Positions 37,213 to 44,957 of a stretch of 64,000 bases of DNA are shown here, piece by piece. The position numbers and the translations under genes were made by a program. Location: contig NZ_JAIVCC010000017.1 of the NCBI RefSeq assembly GCF_020866905.1, positions 235,761 through 299,760 on the forward strand. The letters run 5' to 3'. Position 1 is the stretch's first letter; the number at the start of each line of letters is the position of its first letter. The notes under the pieces are model-generated. The model did not search any database and was not told the origin of the DNA. It worked only from the letters and a program-made list of their open reading frames with translations. This DNA is from Salinimicrobium sediminilitoris. GTDB taxonomy: Bacteria; Bacteroidota; Bacteroidia; Flavobacteriales; Flavobacteriaceae.

Positions 37213-37668
37213 ATGAGCAAGAAATCTATTAGTAAAAACGACCAGGCAGTTGTAAAAAATGTTTTTACAAAATACCTGGAGGAGAAAGGACATCGCAAAA
37301 CTCCCGAGCGTTTTGCCATTCTGCAGGAGATCTATAACAGTGATGAACATTTTGACATAGAATCTCTGTACATCAAAATGAAAAATAAAAAGTACAGGGT
37401 AAGCCGGGCGACGCTGTACAATACCATTGAACTTCTTCTGGAATGCGGCCTTGTGAGAAAACACCAGTTTGGAAACAATCAGGCGCAGTACGAAAAATCA
37501 TATTTTGACCGTAATCACGATCATATTATCTTAACCGACACCGGGGAGGTAATAGAATTTTGCGATCCACGTATTCAGTCGATCAAGCAAACAATCGAGG
37601 AGGTCTTTGATATCGAAATAAGCACACATTCTTTATATTTTTACGGAAACAAAAAAACAACCGAATAA
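37213..37668 (+). CDS. Fur family transcriptional regulator
   Basis: 151-residue metalloregulator. The N-terminal winged helix contains [21 protein letters not shown] and the recognition helix region [19 protein letters not shown]. The C-terminal dimerisation domain has [16 protein letters not shown] with H102 and H104 as likely metal ligands. Neither structural CxxC pair of classical Fur/PerR is present: only C78 and C117 remain in the relevant parts. Whether it senses iron, peroxide or another metal cannot be told. It is 10 nt before purA. Confidence 0.9.
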   Translation: MSKKSISKNDQAVVKNVFTKYLEEKGHRKTPERFAILQEIYNSDEHFDIESLYIKMKNKKYRVSRATLYNTIELLLECGLVRKHQFGNNQAQYEKSYFDRNHDHIILTDTGEVIEFCDPRIQSIKQTIEEVFDIEISTHSLYFYGNKKTTE

Positions 37669-37678
37669 CCTGAATTTT

Positions 37679-38950
37679 ATGGCAGTAGACTTACTTCTTG
37701 GATTACAATGGGGAGATGAAGGAAAAGGAAAAATAGTAGATGTATTTACCAAACAATATGACATCATCGCCCGCTTCCAGGGAGGCCCAAACGCAGGACA
37801 CACTTTAGAGTTTGATGGCCAAAAACACGTGCTTCACACAATTCCCTCGGGCATCTTTCATGAAAATGCAATTAACTTGGTTGGGAACGGCGTGGTAATA
37901 GACCCAGTGATCTTCAAGAGGGAACTTGACAACTTAACCAAATCGGGAGTTGATTACACGAAAAAACTTATCATTTCCAGGAAAGCACATTTGATCCTGC
38001 CTACGCATCGTTTGCTTGATGCAGCCAGTGAAGCTTCAAAAGGAAAAGCAAAAATTGGTTCCACGCTTAAAGGAATTGGTCCTACTTATATGGATAAGAC
38101 CGGCAGGAATGGAATTCGAGTGGGAGACCTTGAGCTAAGCGACTGGAAGGAAAAATACCGCAACCTTGCCGATAAGCATGAGGCCATGATAAGCTTCTAC
38201 AATGTTGATGTACAGTACGACCTTGGGGAACTGGAATCTGAATTCTTTAAGGCAATCGAAACGCTTAAATCCCTGCAGTTTATAGACAGCGAGGAATATT
38301 TATACCAGGCCCAGAAAAACGGAAAATCAATTCTTGCTGAAGGCGCCCAGGGATCTTTACTTGATATCGACTTTGGGACTTATCCCTTTGTCACTTCGTC
38401 CAATACCACCGCAGCAGGAGCCTGCACCGGTTTGGGTGTAGCTCCCGGACAGATCAAGGAAGTCTTTGGAATATTTAAAGCTTACACGACCCGTGTAGGC
38501 AGCGGCCCCTTCCCTACCGAACTTTTTGATGAAGACGGTGAAACTATGGGACGTGTGGGAAAAGAATTTGGCGCAACAACCGGAAGAGCCCGCCGCTGCG
38601 GATGGCTTGACATGGTGGCCTTAAAATATGCAGTACAGGTAAGCGGGGTTACTCAACTCATCATGATGAAAGCCGATGTTTTGAGCGGTTTTGATACCTT
38701 AAAAATATGTACCGCCTATAATTATAGAGGAGAAGAGATCACACACCTGCCCTACAATTTAGAGCATGAAAATGTAACTCCTATTTATACACATTTTAAA
38801 GGTTGGGAAAAAGATCTTACTCAGCTTTCATCGCCAGATGAATTACCACAAGAGCTTAAAGAGTACATATCATTTATTGAAAAAGAACTTGAGATCCCGA
38901 TAAAGATCGTGTCTGTAGGTCCCGACAGGCTTCAGACCATCGAACTTTAA
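37679..38950 (+). CDS. purA: adenylosuccinate synthetase
   Basis: Catalyses GTP-dependent ligation of IMP and aspartate, the first committed step to AMP. The 423-residue protein has the P-loop GDEGKGK (12-18, catalytic D13), GPNAGHT with catalytic H41, GSTLKGIGPTYMDK, LAEGAQGSLLDIDFGTYPFV and TTGRARRCGWLD. Numbering of the catalytic residues agrees with E. coli PurA. It ends in a textbook terminator. Confidence 0.98.
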   Translation: MAVDLLLGLQWGDEGKGKIVDVFTKQYDIIARFQGGPNAGHTLEFDGQKHVLHTIPSGIFHENAINLVGNGVVIDPVIFKRELDNLTKSGVDYTKKLIISRKAHLILPTHRLLDAASEASKGKAKIGSTLKGIGPTYMDKTGRNGIRVGDLELSDWKEKYRNLADKHEAMISFYNVDVQYDLGELESEFFKAIETLKSLQFIDSEEYLYQAQKNGKSILAEGAQGSLLDIDFGTYPFVTSSNTTAAGACTGLGVAPGQIKEVFGIFKAYTTRVGSGPFPTELFDEDGETMGRVGKEFGATTGRARRCGWLDMVALKYAVQVSGVTQLIMMKADVLSGFDTLKICTAYNYRGEEITHLPYNLEHENVTPIYTHFKGWEKDLTQLSSPDELPQELKEYISFIEKELEIPIKIVSVGPDRLQTIEL

Positions 38951-38974
38951 GAAGTTTCAAAAAGAGCATTTTAG

Positions 38975-39007
38975 AAAGGTGTTGCGAAAGCAACACCTTT
39001 TTTTGTT
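38975..39007 (+). terminator. terminator after purA
   Basis: Perfect 11-bp stem AAAGGTGTTGC (38975-38985) / GCAACACCTTT (38990-39000) closed by a GAAA tetraloop and followed by a T tract. Confidence 0.95.
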
Positions 39008-39058
39008 ATTAGAGAGAAAACCTTCTTCATCTCTAATTGAGACATTTGGCTATCAAAC

Positions 39059-39132
39059 ATCATTCTGAATTTATTTCAAAATCTTAGATTGATCTTTCCA
39101 CCTCCGATTAGAACCTGAAGCAAGTTCAGATT
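39059..39132 (-). repeat. MITE-like palindromic element, copy B (core)
   Basis: Inverted relative to copies A and C. The minus strand reads AATCTGAACTTGCTTCAGG then TTCTAAT, a 26-nt spacer, and AGATTTTGAAATAAATTCAG then AATG. Both inner palindromes are degenerate by a base or two. The outer arms are only weakly recognisable: ATCAAACATCATTC on the left against GAATGGTTTGTAAT on the right. The rest of 39008-39396 shows no gene. Confidence 0.6.
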
Positions 39133-39396
39133 AATGAATGGTTTGTAATTATGGTTATCTTTCCTGAAGAGAGTAGCTACCTCATCAATAGAAAAGGGAT
39201 AAACTTAAATTATATAGGTTTTACAAAACGATCCAGTGCCATTTTCTGTTTTACCCCTGCCCAAAAGGAGCCGGAAAATGAATTGAAAACATGAAATTCA
39301 AATTAGCTTCTGGAAAATTAACGTCAAGATCTTCTGATCGAGTAGAAAAAAGTTTTGCATCATGGACATTATTTTTTACTGCACCAAAAAAATTTC

Positions 39397-39439
39397 TTGC
39401 ACATAAAAATTAAATAATTAACTTTGAATTGCAAAGTAC
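39397..39439 (+). promoter_or_regulatory. promoter overlapping operator palindrome, site 1
   Basis: TTG (39397-39399), a 19-nt spacer and TAACTTTG (39419-39426) form a full promoter. The -7 box is the left arm of the palindrome ACTTTG-AATTG-CAAAGT (39421-39437). A dimer bound there would block RNA polymerase. The ATG follows at 39447. Confidence 0.7.
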
Positions 39440-39446
39440 TTTTTAA

Positions 39447-40061
39447 ATGAAAAGAAAAGAAGAAGACTATATGCAGGATCTTCGGGAGATACGTTCCATT
39501 ATGGAACGCTCCACAAAGTTCCTTTCCCTTAGCGGAATATCGGGAGTTCTGGCAGGGCTATATGCTTTGGCCGGTGCTTACTTAGCATTTGAGATCTTTA
39601 ATGATCAGGAGGAGCTGGTACATGGAATTCCCGTCGGAGAGCAGGTTTGGGATCTCCTATTTATAGGATTTACAGTACTGGTACTTGCCATAGGTACCGC
39701 TGTACTTTTCTCGGTTAGAAAGGCTAAAAAGCGGGAAGAAAAAGTGTGGAATTCGGCGGCCAGGAGAATGCTGGTGAACATGGCAGTTCCTTTAGTGGCA
39801 GGAGGCATATTGGTACTTGTGCTTTTGTTTAAAGGTTTATTACTATTAATGGCTCCAATGACGCTCATATTTTACGGTTTGGCCCTTTACAACGCAAGTA
39901 AATTCACCTTTAGTGATGTGAAATATTTTGGTTTTGTACAAGTAGTACTGGGATTACTCGCGGTTAGCTTCACGCAATACAGCCTCCTGTTTTGGGCGTT
40001 TGGTTTCGGCGTGATGCATATTATTTATGGGATCTATGTGAACTATAAGTACGAAAGGTGA
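39447..40061 (+). CDS. hypothetical multi-pass membrane protein upstream of a winged-helix regulator
   Basis: 204-residue protein of unknown function. After a charged N-terminus (MKRKEEDYMQDLREIRSIME) come about six hydrophobic segments: two near 27-50, one near 70-90, two near 107-145 and one or two near 160-198, with a basic loop RKAKKREEKVW. No catalytic motif is seen. It could sense or transmit a membrane signal to the regulator encoded next, with which it overlaps by 4 nt; that is inference from linkage. Expression is driven from operator site 1. Confidence 0.75.
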   Translation: MKRKEEDYMQDLREIRSIMERSTKFLSLSGISGVLAGLYALAGAYLAFEIFNDQEELVHGIPVGEQVWDLLFIGFTVLVLAIGTAVLFSVRKAKKREEKVWNSAARRMLVNMAVPLVAGGILVLVLLFKGLLLLMAPMTLIFYGLALYNASKFTFSDVKYFGFVQVVLGLLAVSFTQYSLLFWAFGFGVMHIIYGIYVNYKYER

Positions 40062-40357
40062 AAATATCTATAGATGGTTTGCATAAGGCATTTGAGAGTA
40101 GGATTAGGCTCGGCATTATGTCGGCCCTGGCTGTAAATGATACGCTGGATTTCTCCTCGCTAAAAGATTATCTCAACGTGACCGACGGGAACCTGGCAAG
40201 TCACCTGAAAGCGCTGGAAAAAGAGGGATTTTTGACGGTTCAGAAATCATTTATTGACAGAAAACCGAATACTAAATATTCTATGACAAAAGATGGAAGA
40301 AAAGCTTTCGAAGAACATCTTACAGCACTGGAAAATTTAATTAAAACCCAGAAATAA
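40058..40357 (+). CDS. winged-helix transcriptional regulator (HTH_34/ArsR-like)
   Basis: 99-residue single-domain regulator. The fold is visible as KAFESRIRLGIMSALAVND, SSLKDYLNVTDGNLASHLKA (recognition helix), then the wing FIDRKPNTKYSMTKDGRKAF. There is no metal-binding Cys cluster and no ligand domain. It starts with GTG overlapping the previous stop (GTGA). Two near-identical palindromes (39421-39437 and 40372-40392) flank its transcription unit, so it probably represses itself and the downstream membrane genes. Confidence 0.88.
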   Translation: MKISIDGLHKAFESRIRLGIMSALAVNDTLDFSSLKDYLNVTDGNLASHLKALEKEGFLTVQKSFIDRKPNTKYSMTKDGRKAFEEHLTALENLIKTQK

Positions 40358-40371
40358 AATTTTTTGCACCT

Positions 40372-40392
40372 GTACTTTGTAATTCAAAGTAC
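40372..40392 (+). promoter_or_regulatory. operator palindrome, site 2
   Basis: GTACTTTG-TAATT-CAAAGTAC, perfect 8-bp arms with a 5-bp spacer, 75 nt before the next ATG. It shares ACTTTG-N5-CAAAGT with site 1, including the odd spacer length. Confidence 0.75.
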
Positions 40393-40466
40393 TTTATTAA
40401 AGTTCATAACGACAAAGACTGACCCACGAATAATTTATCAAACTAATATTAATTAACTAAACACCT

Positions 40467-40757
40467 ATGATCATGAAAAACAAAAGACTCACGGGAATTA
40501 TGCTCACCGCAACCGCTATTCTAATCCTGCCTTTAATCGCAATGCAGTTTACTCAAGAAGTGGACTGGGACCTGCGGGATTTTATAATTATGGGTATTTT
40601 GCTGTACGGCACCAGCCTTTGCATTGAGCTGGTGATGAGAAAGGTAAAAAGTACTGAAAAACGACTGCTTTATTGTGGAGCAATCTTGGGGGCACTCTTC
40701 CTCGTTTGGGCAGAACTGGCTGTAGGAATCTTTGGTACTCCCTTCGCCGGCAGTTAA
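40467..40757 (+). CDS. hypothetical small membrane protein
   Basis: 96 residues (94 if the second ATG at 40473 is used). Three hydrophobic helices: about 9-24 (IMLTATAILILPLIAM), 37-55 (FIIMGILLYGTSLCIELVM) and 68-90 (LYCGAILGALFLVWAELAVG). A short acidic segment follows helix 1. I recognise no characterised family. The gene lies behind operator site 2 and 28 nt before a second small membrane protein, so both probably answer to the winged-helix regulator. Confidence 0.68.
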   Translation: MIMKNKRLTGIMLTATAILILPLIAMQFTQEVDWDLRDFIIMGILLYGTSLCIELVMRKVKSTEKRLLYCGAILGALFLVWAELAVGIFGTPFAGS

Positions 40758-40785
40758 TTTGTTTAACTTCTGAAAAAAAATTATT

Positions 40786-41055
40786 ATGAAAATATTATTA
40801 AACCTGACTATAGTGTTAAGTTGGTTCCTGGGGTTGGTCATTTTCACCTTCGGAATCCTGAATCTCGTACTAGTACATCCTGTACCCGGAACGGTCTACA
40901 TCCTCCTTTCCCTGCTCTTCTTTCCTCCCGTTGAAGGATTTTTTAAGCGGAAGTTGGGGTTTTCAATTCCTTTTCCCGCATTGCTGGTGCTGGCGCTTGT
41001 GATCTTCTGGTTTACTCTTGGAATAAGTGATCTGGCGGAAATGTACGGTTTGTAA
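40786..41055 (+). CDS. hypothetical small membrane protein
   Basis: 89 residues with three hydrophobic stretches (about 3-27, 30-48, 58-80), very rich in Leu, Phe and Val. Mostly membrane, with a short basic turn FKRKLGF. No known motif. It follows the 96-residue membrane protein by 28 nt and is probably the end of the regulated cassette; no convincing terminator was found after it. Confidence 0.65.
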   Translation: MKILLNLTIVLSWFLGLVIFTFGILNLVLVHPVPGTVYILLSLLFFPPVEGFFKRKLGFSIPFPALLVLALVIFWFTLGISDLAEMYGL

Positions 41056-41144
41056 TTTGAGACAGGTGATGCCTGAATGGCAAAAGCACAAAGAGCAATG
41101 GCGGGATTCTTGCATAATCCTCCTTAAATGAAAAGTTTAAGCTA

Positions 41145-41933
41145 ATGGAATATTTTGTTGATGAAGATTCGATAGTGCGTAAGATATGGGGAAAGAGTGA
41201 TACCATTCTTTTCATTTTTGCCGGTGCCTCTGCCGAATTTGCTCTCAACAAGGCCGTGGACTGGCTCTACTTTACCGGAAGACTCCCTGCCGATCCTCTG
41301 GGGAGGTTGTTCTCCACCGTATCTTATGCGAGGCAGATCGTTTTCCTGCCAAAAAAGGATGCGCTGGCGGCGATTAGCAGGATCAATACTGTACATGCTA
41401 ATGTGGAGAACAAGCGCAGAAGCCAAATCCCCCAATGGGCTTACCGCGATGTGCTGTATATGCTCATTGGGTATTCCATTCGTGCCTATGAACTGCTGGA
41501 ACACAAACTTACGGAAGCCGAAAAAGAGGAAGTGTTTAATGTTTTTTACCGTGTTGGCCTGGAAATGGGAATCAAGGATCTTCCGTCAAACTACAGGGAC
41601 TGGCTGCCCGACCGGAAAGAACATTTGTATAGCGACCTCGAAAAAGGCAAATACAGCGTAGATCTTTACAGGCAATATCGCAAGCACCTCGGTCCAGTGC
41701 GTTACTGGTTTCTCTTGCAGGTTCAGGAGCTAGTTTGTCCTGCGCGGGTAAAGGAGTTGCTCGAACTAAAATCCAATGCGGTCATCCCACCGGCTTTGAC
41801 AGCCTACAAAGCGAGCCGAAATTTTAAAATGGATTACTTCATAAAATCCCTGCTCCTTCCGTCAGATTACAAAGAAGAGATCATGGAACTGGACAGGTTT
41901 GGAGAAAAAAAAGGTAGACCCGCCGAAGTGTAA
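41145..41933 (+). CDS. oxygenase MpaB/DUF2236 family protein
   Basis: 262-residue protein of the DUF2236 family, which includes the fungal ER-bound oxygenase MpaB and bacterial latex oxygenase Lcp. Family features are ILFIFAGASAEFALN near the start, DPLGRLFSTVSYARQIVF, RINTVHANV with a conserved His (H84), and SIRAYELLEHKLTEAEKEEVF. Some members bind heme through this region. The substrate is unknown. It is a single gene, about 90 nt past the membrane cassette. Confidence 0.8.
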   Translation: MEYFVDEDSIVRKIWGKSDTILFIFAGASAEFALNKAVDWLYFTGRLPADPLGRLFSTVSYARQIVFLPKKDALAAISRINTVHANVENKRRSQIPQWAYRDVLYMLIGYSIRAYELLEHKLTEAEKEEVFNVFYRVGLEMGIKDLPSNYRDWLPDRKEHLYSDLEKGKYSVDLYRQYRKHLGPVRYWFLLQVQELVCPARVKELLELKSNAVIPPALTAYKASRNFKMDYFIKSLLLPSDYKEEIMELDRFGEKKGRPAEV

Positions 41934-42335
41934 ATTCTGTTCTGAAGAGGACTCCAAAAAAGGCATTTTTGGAACACCTTATTTTTGCTGCAATAGACGC
42001 GCAGCAGCTTTGAAACTATTCTTAAAAACCTATGTTAAGCAGGTGAAGTTTCAGAAATAATTGTGAAACCTGAAATAAAACCACCTCTTATCACCGAAAA
42101 TCAAATGAATCTGAAGATAAACCTAAGGAATTCTCTCCCCCAGCCAGGAAAAAAGGTTATCAGAAAATAAACTCAGCTTCAAATAGCTCTGTAATTTTAT
42201 TACCTACCAAGATCCTGCCTTTTTCGTGGCTTCGGAATTAATTCTGAATACCCGGAATAACCCAATAATACAGTTGTAAAATTTAAAAAATAAACCTAAT
42301 TCCTTTATCTTGCCGGCCTGTCCAAAATTAAAGCT
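41934..42335 (+). other. 402-bp intergenic region with terminator-like hairpin
   Basis: No gene is visible. A hairpin TCCAAAAA-AGGCA-TTTTTGGA (41953-41973) follows the MpaB-like gene and may terminate it. The remainder is AT-rich without clear repeats. A degenerate -7-like TATCTTGC lies near 42307. Confidence 0.5.
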
Positions 42336-44180
42336 ATGAAAGAGAATAAAGTGCTGAATTATATTGAAGAAGTCTTAGAAAATATGCCTGCTGACTGGTT
42401 GAGGCTAACTACCCATCGACTGGATATTTATGATGAAAAGCTGGCAAAAACTCAATTTTTAGACCGGTTTGAGAACCTGTTTGAAGCCAATAATTCTGAA
42501 ACATCAGCACTAAGTGAGTTACCAACCGCCTTTGATTATATTCGGTTAGGTCACCCCTTATCCTCTATTCTTGAATGGTCAATTGCAGGATTAAATGGTC
42601 TAAAGCCGGAAAATGTCATTAGTTTCTCATCAAGGACGGTTCCCGTTCTGGCGGTCCTTAGAAAGAACCTGTTGGAAAACAAGAATACACAAATATGTTA
42701 TACGGGAAAATTACCCGAATTTTTTGATCCTGAAGCCCTAAAGCGTGTTTACGGTTATAATTTTGAATTAAAGCAAGTTGAGAACCTGGAAGAAATATCG
42801 GGATATGACGGAAGTACTATTTTCTTCTCCCCGCAGGATGAAATAGGTAAAATTGAGCTTAATTCACATATCGACTTTTTTATTAGTGTGCACTCTCACC
42901 TGGGAAGCATTTTACTGGTAAATGGCGACCAAAATGAGAGCTATATTTCAGAAATTCAGCATGTAAGGAGAAGAGAAACTATTGCAATGACCCCTGCCGA
43001 TTCATTTTCTGCCTTGCAGCAGTTAGTAGGAAAATCTACTGCTAACCGGCAGGAAAATACTATTGAGGCAAATAAGGTTAAGGTTATAGAGTCAATTAAA
43101 AAGATCACCGGCACCAACACAAAGGCTTTACTTGCTTCTAGTGGATTATCTATCCAGTATGCTATCATGATGGGCCTTATTGATGATGCACTAGAAAAGC
43201 ATAAAGGCAAAGACATCAAATTTATTGTTCCCCCAAATTGTTACGGTGGAACGAACGACCAGGCGAGACGGGTTGCTGCATGTATTGATAATGTTGAAGT
43301 AGTGGACCTGCCTGTTGATGGTGACAATGATATGGTTCAAAGTATTGACACTGTATTGGACAGGATCGCTAAAGAAAATGCTGTCCCTTATATCATCGCT
43401 GAAATCCCAACTAATCCAAGGGTCGAAGTTCCTGATCTACAAAAATTAAAAGAGGTTTTAAGTAAAGTCCGTAAAAGTGCATCAGGCGAAGTTGCCATCG
43501 ATCCGGTTTTTATTTTAGATCAAACTTTTTGTCCTAATGTACAGTTCCTGGCTAAGGACGGAATACTCTCCGACATAAGAACCATTTCATATGTTAGTGG
43601 ATCAAAATTTCCAAGTGGAGGAAAATGTACTGCCGGTTATTGTGTAGCCAATGATAAGGCCGAAGCTTTATTGGAGAAGATTGAAAAGCATTTGATACTT
43701 TGTGATAACGAGGCTACAGGTCTTCAGGTTCAATTATTAGCAGAGCAACTGCCTTCAATGAATCAAAGGATTAAAGATGCTTATAAAAATACCCGTGAAT
43801 TTGTAAACTTCATTAAGAAGACCTTACCAACGGCGAAGATCAATTTTGTTTCGGAAGAATTGGCTCAGGCAGGATTTACTCCCTCTGTATTTTCATTGGA
43901 TCTTCCAACAAAAGGAGAAACAGATGAAGAAAGAGAAGCTTATAAAAGGAAATTGAATCAAAAATTGATCGATATGATGATCAGCGAAATCCCGAATGAG
44001 AGCAAGTATTGTGTGAGCTATGGACAGTTAAAAGGATGTTACTGGACTATCCCTGCGACATCTACCCAGGGAACGACTAAAGAAGACGATAAAGATTATA
44101 TCGCCAGGGTATCATTGTCTCCCAATTTGGATCTTGAACATCATAAAAAAGTCTTTAAAGATTTTGTTGAACAAATTTGA
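42336..44180 (+). CDS. PLP-dependent Cys/Met-metabolism-type enzyme with N-terminal extension
   Basis: 614-residue fold-type I PLP protein. The catalytic part (about 235-614) follows cystathionine gamma-synthase/lyase order: ALLASSGLSIQYAI, PPNCYGGTNDQARR, AEIPTNPRVEVPDLQKLKEV, FILDQTFCPNVQF and SYVSGSKFPSGGK, where K424 should bind PLP. Family members are usually about 380-400 residues. The extra N-terminal 235 residues contain IRLGHPLSSILEWSIAGLNG (70-89), which resembles the family's own opening motif RxxNPTxxxLExxxAxLEG, so it may be a decayed duplicate. The exact reaction is unknown. The gene looks more AT-rich than its neighbours and may be acquired. Confidence 0.75.
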   Translation: MKENKVLNYIEEVLENMPADWLRLTTHRLDIYDEKLAKTQFLDRFENLFEANNSETSALSELPTAFDYIRLGHPLSSILEWSIAGLNGLKPENVISFSSRTVPVLAVLRKNLLENKNTQICYTGKLPEFFDPEALKRVYGYNFELKQVENLEEISGYDGSTIFFSPQDEIGKIELNSHIDFFISVHSHLGSILLVNGDQNESYISEIQHVRRRETIAMTPADSFSALQQLVGKSTANRQENTIEANKVKVIESIKKITGTNTKALLASSGLSIQYAIMMGLIDDALEKHKGKDIKFIVPPNCYGGTNDQARRVAACIDNVEVVDLPVDGDNDMVQSIDTVLDRIAKENAVPYIIAEIPTNPRVEVPDLQKLKEVLSKVRKSASGEVAIDPVFILDQTFCPNVQFLAKDGILSDIRTISYVSGSKFPSGGKCTAGYCVANDKAEALLEKIEKHLILCDNEATGLQVQLLAEQLPSMNQRIKDAYKNTREFVNFIKKTLPTAKINFVSEELAQAGFTPSVFSLDLPTKGETDEEREAYKRKLNQKLIDMMISEIPNESKYCVSYGQLKGCYWTIPATSTQGTTKEDDKDYIARVSLSPNLDLEHHKKVFKDFVEQI

Positions 44181-44306
44181 TTAAGGACGAGGAAATTACG
44201 GAAGTAATTTAGATGCTAAAATTCAAAAAGACTCAGACCTTAAGCGAGATATTGTTTAGGTTACGAGGGGAGATAAATAAAAATTGACAAGCTCAATATA
44301 AACCAG

Positions 44307-44816
44307 ATGCATACAAGACGATTAACAACGATCTTAGTCGGGCTAATCCTAATTATTTCCAATATTAGCTGTGATCAAATCACAAAAAAAGAAGTTCGGG
44401 GAAATATAAATCCTCACGAAAGAATTGAAGTAGTTAAGGATAATTTCATTTTAACAAAAGTTGAAAATACAGGGGCTGCATTAAGCTTCGGATCAAATTT
44501 TCATCCTACTGTCAAGCTATTCATTTTTCAGCTAATGCCAGTTCTCGTGTTGATTTACTTATGTTACTATTTGTACAAAAGTGAAAATATCTCAAAGCTT
44601 AATTTCGTTGCATTCACATTTTTCATTGGAGGAGGAATAGGGAATATTATTGATCGTGTCCTGTATAATTCGGTAACAGATTTTATGTTTCTAAAATTAG
44701 GACCTCTTCATACCGGTGTTTTTAATATGGCAGATGTCTCGGTTACAATTGCGGCCTTTCTGTTAATAATTGGTTCTTTTAAAAAGGAAGATAAAAAGGA
44801 ACGCCTCAGCTTATAA
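44307..44816 (+). CDS. lspA: signal peptidase II (lipoprotein), probably an additional copy
   Basis: 169-residue four-span aspartic protease that removes signal peptides from lipidated prolipoproteins. Motifs are SCDQITKKEV, VENTGAALSFGS, the first catalytic Asp D116 in GNIIDR, VTDF, and the second D143 in FNMADVSVTIAAF. Both aspartates are intact. In related flavobacteria the usual lspA is said to lie near ileS and a DksA-like gene (recalled), so this isolated, AT-rich copy behind a PLP enzyme is probably a second, divergent one. Confidence 0.85.
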   Translation: MHTRRLTTILVGLILIISNISCDQITKKEVRGNINPHERIEVVKDNFILTKVENTGAALSFGSNFHPTVKLFIFQLMPVLVLIYLCYYLYKSENISKLNFVAFTFFIGGGIGNIIDRVLYNSVTDFMFLKLGPLHTGVFNMADVSVTIAAFLLIIGSFKKEDKKERLSL

Positions 44817-44933
44817 GCGCCCGAACTTAGTGCTGTAAACTTTCTTTTCAGGAAAAATTTACTGCTATAGAAGAAGCTGATAATCCCATCCTTAAAAGAT
44901 TTCCCGCTGCCGCCAATTTCCTTCAGAATTCAC

Positions 44934-44941
44934 TACTTTTG
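44934..44941 (+). promoter_or_regulatory. -7 box for the OstA-like gene
   Basis: TACTTTTG, an exact TAnnTTTG match, 16 nt before the GTG at 44958. Confidence 0.5.
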
Positions 44942-44957
44942 AAGCAAATTTCTTTTG

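Noticed and set aside
39008-39396. Hidden small gene or tRNA in the long gap after purA.
   Set aside because: All frames are short and interrupted, no cloverleaf with a TTCRA-type T-loop was found, and part of the gap is explained by repeat copy B.
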